A DNA stretch of 34,610 nt from Scatosoma sp045576335 (GTDB taxonomy: Bacteria > Bacillota > Clostridia > Christensenellales > Borkfalkiaceae). Shown here piece after piece: positions 30,280 to 34,610 of this stretch. The notes below the pieces were generated by a model. It made no database searches and was not told the DNA's origin. It saw only the letters and a list, made by a program, of their open reading frames with translations. Positions within the stretch are counted from its first letter, which is position 1. Each line of letters begins with the position of its first letter. Both the position numbers and the translations under genes were made by a program. The stretch lies in contig JAZNGH010000019.1 of assembly GCA_045576335.1 (NCBI GenBank), positions 1-34,610 on the forward strand, read 5' to 3'.

Positions 30280-30891
30280 TTATTTTTGTTCGACGAACGC
30301 GCGCAAAAGATTTAAGCCCACTTCGCCGCTCTTTTCGGGGTGAAATTGACAGCCGAGCACGTTGTCTTTCGCGACCGCCGCCGTCAATGCCTTATCGTAT
30401 TCCGTCGTTGCTATCAGACTATCCTCACAGCCTACGGCGTGATAGGAATGTACGAAATACGCGTAATCCCCTTCCTTGACGTATTTGAAAAGGAAATGCT
30501 CGCGAGGGAAATGCAATGCATTCCAGCCGATATGCGGCACTTTCAAGGACGGATTTACGTAGCCCTTTATCGGCGCGACGTTTCCCTTTAACAAGCCCAA
30601 GCCCTCGTGTTCACCGTATTCGAAGCTCTTTTCAAACAGGAGCTGCATACCAAGACAAATGCCCATCGTATACTTACCCGCTTTGACCTGCTCTTTCACA
30701 AGCTCCGCCATGCCCGTATCGCGAAGCTTTTTCGCCGCGTCCGCAAACGCGCCTACGCCTGGTAATAAAATTTTATCGGCGTTTTCAATCGTTTTTTTGT
30801 CCGACGTCACCACCGCTTCCGCGCCTATTTTTTTGAAGGACGAGCAAAGGGAAAACAAATTCCCTACGCCGTAATCCACGATTGCTATCAT
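30280..30891 (-). CDS. hisH: Imidazole glycerol phosphate synthase glutaminase subunit HisH
   Basis: 203 residues. Class-I glutamine amidotransferase with the triad Cys79 (MGICLGMQL), His184 and Glu186 (CQFHPEKS). It supplies ammonia to HisF. It starts at 30891, sharing one base with the hisB end. It is the only glutaminase in the window and, from its HisH-specific features (LPGVGAF, VPHIGWN), is not the missing partner of the short GMP synthase. Confidence 0.98.
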   Translation of the reverse strand: MIAIVDYGVGNLFSLCSSFKKIGAEAVVTSDKKTIENADKILLPGVGAFADAAKKLRDTGMAELVKEQVKAGKYTMGICLGMQLLFEKSFEYGEHEGLGLLKGNVAPIKGYVNPSLKVPHIGWNALHFPREHFLFKYVKEGDYAYFVHSYHAVGCEDSLIATTEYDKALTAAVAKDNVLGCQFHPEKSGEVGLNLLRAFVEQK

Positions 30892-31481
30892 TACAATACT
30901 CCTTTCGTGGACGGAATCTCGTTTGCGCGGCGCGTATCGATTGCCGTAGCCGCGCCAAGCGCGCGCGCCACCGCCTTAAACGTACCCTCGATTATATGAT
31001 GCGCGTTTTTACCCGCAAGCTGTTTTACATGCAAGGTAAGCTTTGCTTCGCGCACGAAAGCAAGCCAAAACTCCTCGCAAAGCTCGCAATCGAAATCCCC
31101 CACCTTTTCCGCGGAGATTTGCAATTCAATCGAAGCGTAATCGCGTCCCGAAATATCCACCGCCGCCATAACGAGCGTTTCGTCCATAGGCAAGACGATA
31201 TCTCCGTAACGGACGATTCCGCGCTTTTCGCCAAGCGCGTTTGCAAAGGCTTTTCCAAGCGCAATGCCGATATCCTCCGTCGTGTGGTGGTAATCGACCT
31301 CCGTATCGCCCTTACAGGTCACGCAAAGGTCATAGCCCGCATGCTTTGCAAACAGCGTGAGCATATGGTCGAGAAAGCCGCAACCGCTGTCGATTGTGCT
31401 CTTGCCCTCGCCGTCAAGGTCAAGCTTTAATATTATATCCGTTTCTCCCGTTTTACGGGCGATTTCGCTCACTCTTTTCAT
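30891..31481 (-). CDS. hisB: Imidazoleglycerol-phosphate dehydratase HisB
   Basis: 196 residues, the monofunctional form without a histidinol-phosphatase domain. Metal-binding His/Glu motifs of the duplicated fold are visible: GCGFLDHML (33-41), DYHHTTEDIGIALG (about 64-77) and, in the second half, KNAHHIIEGTFKAVARAL. It overlaps hisC by 4 bases. It performs step 7 of the pathway. Confidence 0.98.
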   Translation of the reverse strand: MKRVSEIARKTGETDIILKLDLDGEGKSTIDSGCGFLDHMLTLFAKHAGYDLCVTCKGDTEVDYHHTTEDIGIALGKAFANALGEKRGIVRYGDIVLPMDETLVMAAVDISGRDYASIELQISAEKVGDFDCELCEEFWLAFVREAKLTLHVKQLAGKNAHHIIEGTFKAVARALGAATAIDTRRANEIPSTKGVL

Positions 31482-32545
31482 TGCCCTTTCTCCTCTAAAA
31501 TGTCCTTTACCGTTTGCACAAAGGTCTGCATTTGCTCCCTTGTTCCGATGGTTACGCGGTTAAAATCCTTTATTCTGTCGCCCGTGAAATGCCGTACGAG
31601 CACGCCGCGTTTCTTCAAAGCCAAATACAGCTCTTCCCCACCGATTTTATCCGAGCGGACGAACAGGAAATTCGTTTTGGACGGTAACACCGTAAAACCC
31701 AAATCGCGCAACGCGTTTGCCGTATACGTCCGCGTTTTACAAATCTCTTGGCATTTGCCGTCAAAATATTCCCGCTCGTTCAACGCCGCCACGCCCGCCT
31801 CCATCGTCATACGGTTGACATTGTACGGGTTGGTGGAATACTTGACCGTGTTCAAGTCGGCAATCAACGCTTCGTTGGCAAAGCCAAGTCCTAATCTCGC
31901 GCCCGCAAGGCTTCGTGATTTGGAAAAAGTCTGGGTGACGAGCAAATTGTCGTATTTGTCAATCAAGGGCACACAGCTTTCGCACCCGAAATCCACGTAC
32001 GCCTCGTCTACCACTACGATATTTTCCGCGTTGGCTTTGAGTATCTCTTCAATCTCTGCCCGCGATAACGCAAGCCCTGTCGGCGCGTTGGGATTGGCGA
32101 TAAATACCGTTGCTTTCGCACCTAAATAATCCCGATAATTGATTGAAAAATCCTCTTTAAGGGGTACGGTTTTATACGGCACGCCGTTGAGCTGTGCAAA
32201 CACCGAATAAAAGCCGTAAGTGATATCGGCAAACACCGCGGGCGCGTCCTTATCGCAAAACGCCATAAACGCAAAATTGAGAATTTCATCCGAACCGTTG
32301 GTCGGCAGGATTTGCGTGGGCTTTACGCCGTAATATTCCGCGGCTTTTTCAACGAGTGCGGCGCAAGTGGGGTCGGAATAGAGTTGGCATTTCGCCGCTT
32401 CTGCCCGCGCTGCTTCCACCACCGAGGGCGGCGGCGGGAAAGGAGATTCGTTGGTATTGAGTTTGATATACTGCAAATCCTTGGGCTGCTCCCCAGGGGT
32501 ATACGGCGTGAGAGCGGCGTATTTTGCACTAAAAAATTTACTCAT
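31478..32545 (-). CDS. hisC: Histidinol-phosphate aminotransferase HisC
   Basis: 355 residues, fold-type I PLP enzyme. Substrate/PLP motifs: KLNTNESPFPPPP (28-40), NGSDEILN (83-90), NPNAPTG (151-157), the Asp-x-Ala-Tyr at 180-183 and the PLP lysine Lys209 in TFSKSRSLAGARLG. It overlaps hisD by 8 bases at its start and hisB by 4 bases at its end, so the genes are tightly coupled. Pathway step 8. Confidence 0.97.
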   Translation of the reverse strand: MSKFFSAKYAALTPYTPGEQPKDLQYIKLNTNESPFPPPPSVVEAARAEAAKCQLYSDPTCAALVEKAAEYYGVKPTQILPTNGSDEILNFAFMAFCDKDAPAVFADITYGFYSVFAQLNGVPYKTVPLKEDFSINYRDYLGAKATVFIANPNAPTGLALSRAEIEEILKANAENIVVVDEAYVDFGCESCVPLIDKYDNLLVTQTFSKSRSLAGARLGLGFANEALIADLNTVKYSTNPYNVNRMTMEAGVAALNEREYFDGKCQEICKTRTYTANALRDLGFTVLPSKTNFLFVRSDKIGGEELYLALKKRGVLVRHFTGDRIKDFNRVTIGTREQMQTFVQTVKDILEEKGQ

Positions 32546-33821
32546 TCGTTTTATCCTTTACGCGTATGACCGCGCTTTTTGCGTGCGCGCCCAAGCCCTC
32601 CCTTTCGGCAAAGCGCGCCACCTTATCCGAAGCCTCACACAAGGCGTCCTTGGTGTAATAAATATACTGTGTTTTTTTCACAAAATCATCTACGGAAAGC
32701 GCGGAAGAAAAGCGCGCCGTGCCGCTCGTTGGCAGCGTGTGGTTGGGACCTGCAAAGTAATCCCCGATTGCCTCGGGACAATACCTGCCCATAAACACCG
32801 AGCCCGCGTGCTTGATTTTATCCAGATACGTAAAAGGCTCGTCTACGCAAAGCTCAAAATGCTCGGGCGCGATCTCGTTGGCAATCTCAATCGCCGCCGC
32901 CAAATCGTCCGCAACGATAATTTTACCGTTATCGTCAATGGATTTCCGCGCAATCTCGCTACGCGAAAGCAGCGGGATTTGTTTTTCCAGCTCGCTTGAT
33001 ACCGCGCTTGCAAACGCCGCATCGTCGGTGACGAGCACCGCGCTCGCCATTTTATCGTGCTCGGCTTGCGAAAGCAAATCCGCGGCTATATGCGCGGGGT
33101 CGTTTTTATTATCGGCTACGATTAAAATTTCGCTCGGTCCTGCAATCATATCGATTGACACCAGCCCGAAAACCTGTTTTTTGGCTTCCGCGACGAACGC
33201 GTTTCCGGGCCCTACGATTTTATCTACCTTGGGTACGCTTTCCGTACCGTATGCGAGCGCGGCAATCGCTTGCGCGCCGCCGATTTTGAAAATGCGGTCT
33301 ATCCCCGCAACTTTCGCCGCCGTCAAGATATCGGGGTTGACCTTGCCCGTTTTCGTGGGCGTGACCATAACGATTTCTTTACAGCCCGCGATTTTGGCGG
33401 GAATGGCGTCCATAAGCACCGTAGAGGGATACGCCGCCGTGCCGCCCGGCACGTACAGCCCGACTTTTTCTATCGGCGTGATTTTCTGCCCGACGATAAC
33501 ACCGTTTTTACGCTCGATTTGAAAGCCGTCGCGCATTTGTTTTTCGTGAAATTCACGAATGTTTGCCGCCGCCTCCTCTAAAATCGCAACGAACGCTTTA
33601 TCCGCGTTGTCGTATGCGTCTTGCATTTCTGCTTTGGTGACTTCGAGCGCGTCCAAATCCACGCCGTCGAATTGTTGCGCGTAGGCTTTGAGGGCTTTAT
33701 CCCCGCCCCGTTTTACCCCTGCAAGGATATCCGCAACGATATCCGATACGCTTGCCGTGGGGCTAAAACGGGCGAACAGCTCCTCGTTGGACACCTCGCC
33801 GCATTTGAAAATTTTAATCAT
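32538..33821 (-). CDS. hisD: Histidinol dehydrogenase HisD
   Basis: 427 residues, full length. It oxidises histidinol to histidine in two NAD-dependent steps. Typical segments: VGLYVPGGTAAYPSTVLM (about 120-137), DKIVGPGNAFVAEAKK, DMIAGPSEILIVAD, LLSQAEHDK with zinc ligands, and FAGPNHTLPTSGTARFSS near the end. It follows hisG by 17 bases with only a weak ribosome site. Confidence 0.98.
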   Translation of the reverse strand: MIKIFKCGEVSNEELFARFSPTASVSDIVADILAGVKRGGDKALKAYAQQFDGVDLDALEVTKAEMQDAYDNADKAFVAILEEAAANIREFHEKQMRDGFQIERKNGVIVGQKITPIEKVGLYVPGGTAAYPSTVLMDAIPAKIAGCKEIVMVTPTKTGKVNPDILTAAKVAGIDRIFKIGGAQAIAALAYGTESVPKVDKIVGPGNAFVAEAKKQVFGLVSIDMIAGPSEILIVADNKNDPAHIAADLLSQAEHDKMASAVLVTDDAAFASAVSSELEKQIPLLSRSEIARKSIDDNGKIIVADDLAAAIEIANEIAPEHFELCVDEPFTYLDKIKHAGSVFMGRYCPEAIGDYFAGPNHTLPTSGTARFSSALSVDDFVKKTQYIYYTKDALCEASDKVARFAEREGLGAHAKSAVIRVKDKTNE

Positions 33822-33838
33822 ATCTTAATACCCGTATC

Positions 33839-34459
33839 TTAACCGAGAAGCGCGGCGACCTTTGCCGTCAACGCCTCGATTTCTTCCGTTTTGAATTTGA
33901 AAGCGGCTTTGTTTGCAATCAGCCTTGCGCTGATAGGAAAAACCGTTTCTACGACCTCTAAATCGTTTTCTTTGAGCGTTGCGCCCGTTTCCACGATATC
34001 CACGATTACGTCCGAAAGCCCTAAAATGGGCGCAATTTCTATCGAACCGTTGAGCTTGATTACATCGATCGCTCTGCCCTTTTTTGCATAAAACGCCTTC
34101 GTTGCACGCACGAATTTCGTCGCCACTTTCAGCGTCCGCTCGCCGTCGTCGTAGAAATCCTTTTTCGCTGCGACCGCCATTCTGCAAACGCCTTTTTTCA
34201 AATCAAGCAGCTCATACACGTCAGGCGCGTACTCGACCAAAATATCCTTGCCGCAAACGCCGATATCCGCCGCGCCGCGCTCTACGTAAATGGATACGTC
34301 GGAGGGCTTTACCCAAAAATACCGCACGCCCTTTTCCGCGTTCTCGAAAATAAGTTTTCTATTCGGCTCTTTTATAGACGGACACTCATAGCCCGCTTGT
34401 TCGAAAATATCGTAAATTTTTTCCCCTAACCTGCCTTTGGGGAGCGCTATATTTATCAT
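33839..34459 (-). CDS. hisG: ATP phosphoribosyltransferase, short form (HisG-S)
   Basis: The start is taken at ATG 34459 (MINIALPKGRL), 8 bases behind GGAGGT and overlapping the hisZ stop as ATGA; an ATG at 34465 is only 2 bases from that site and less likely. The protein then has 206 residues, the short form lacking the regulatory C-terminal domain, which works as a complex with HisZ. Motifs: the LPKGRL substrate loop at the start, DVSIYVERGAADIGVCGKD near 55-73, and the PRPP loop DVIVDIVETGATLKEN near 155-170. It catalyses the committed first step and is normally feedback-inhibited by histidine through HisZ. Confidence 0.96.
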   Translation of the reverse strand: MINIALPKGRLGEKIYDIFEQAGYECPSIKEPNRKLIFENAEKGVRYFWVKPSDVSIYVERGAADIGVCGKDILVEYAPDVYELLDLKKGVCRMAVAAKKDFYDDGERTLKVATKFVRATKAFYAKKGRAIDVIKLNGSIEIAPILGLSDVIVDIVETGATLKENDLEVVETVFPISARLIANKAAFKFKTEEIEALTAKVAALLG

Positions 34460-34610
34460 TTGCATGCACCTCCGCCGCGCAAGTCAAGCACTTCTTTATA
34501 ACGGATTTTTCCCTGCTGCGTTTCCTGTTGCACGCGCACGCTTTTGTTTTCCGCAATTAAGGCGCGCACGGTTTTGGAAAGCAAATCCAAGTCCGTTGTT
34601 TCGTCGTATA
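34456..34610 (-). CDS. hisZ: ATP phosphoribosyltransferase regulatory subunit HisZ, C-terminal end only
   Basis: Only the last about 50 residues are visible; the frame enters from the right edge and stops at a TGA at 34458-34456, overlapping hisG. The segment reads ...LDLLSKTVRALIAENKSVRV...KIRYKEVLDLRGGGACK, resembling the class-II synthetase-like HisZ C-terminus. Position immediately before a short-form hisG makes HisZ the expected gene. The operon's promoter therefore lies outside the window. Confidence 0.8.
   Translation of the reverse strand, partial: YDETTDLDLLSKTVRALIAENKSVRVQQETQQGKIRYKEVLDLRGGGACK

Overview
The window looks like chromosomal DNA of a spore-forming, low-to-mid GC Gram-positive bacterium, most likely an uncultured gut-type member of class Clostridia. 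The evidence is a yabP-yabQ-divIC sporulation/division cluster, several lipobox lipoproteins in place of periplasmic proteins, sigma-A promoters of Gram-positive type, GGAGG ribosome sites and a hisZ-dependent short HisG. Placement below class is inference. Coding density is very high, no gap exceeds 300 bases, and all genes but two lie on the minus strand. No tRNA, rRNA, CRISPR array, prophage or insertion sequence was seen.

Layout from left to right. (1) 1-2078: a sugar isomerase/epimerase-like gene and a Gfo/Idh/MocA oxidoreductase (cut by the window edge), divergent from an AraC-type regulator; the shared spacer has two -10 boxes and an inverted repeat. (2) 2107-5670: malE-malF-malG type maltodextrin ABC importer without its ATPase. 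(3) 5793-12316: one long minus-strand transcription unit in the order recD-like helicase, ttcA, yabP, yabQ, divIC-like, ppx/gppA, an M50-like membrane metalloprotease, malQ. The genes overlap or nearly touch, and a sigma-E-type promoter appears to sit just before yabP. (4) 12427-14177: a small secreted protein, a YihY/BrkB membrane protein and a strikingly Cys/Asn/Thr-rich protein, separated by strong hairpins. (5) 14282-17409: guaB, thrH and a guaA that carries only the ATP-pyrophosphatase and dimerisation parts. (6) 17498-18907: a membrane-anchored unknown and a plus-strand lipoprotein. (7) 18949-27922: an oligopeptide ABC importer operon (B-repeat lipoprotein, oppA, oppB, oppC, oppD, oppF, small membrane protein) from a near-consensus promoter. 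(8) 28134-34610: histidine operon hisZ-G-D-C-B-H-A-F-IE.

Functionally the window combines carbohydrate and peptide uptake (malEFG feeding MalQ; Opp), histidine and guanine nucleotide biosynthesis, and spore cortex/division genes. The observations most worth a second look are: several genes whose start codon lies 5-9 bases behind a good -10 box (possible leaderless mRNAs); a strong shortage of the tetramers CATG, GGCC, CCGG and GATC; the domain-reduced GMP synthetase; the metalloprotease embedded in the sporulation operon; and the Cys-rich protein with a sigma-K-like promoter. No clearly new multi-gene system was found, and the functional ideas are labelled as inference.
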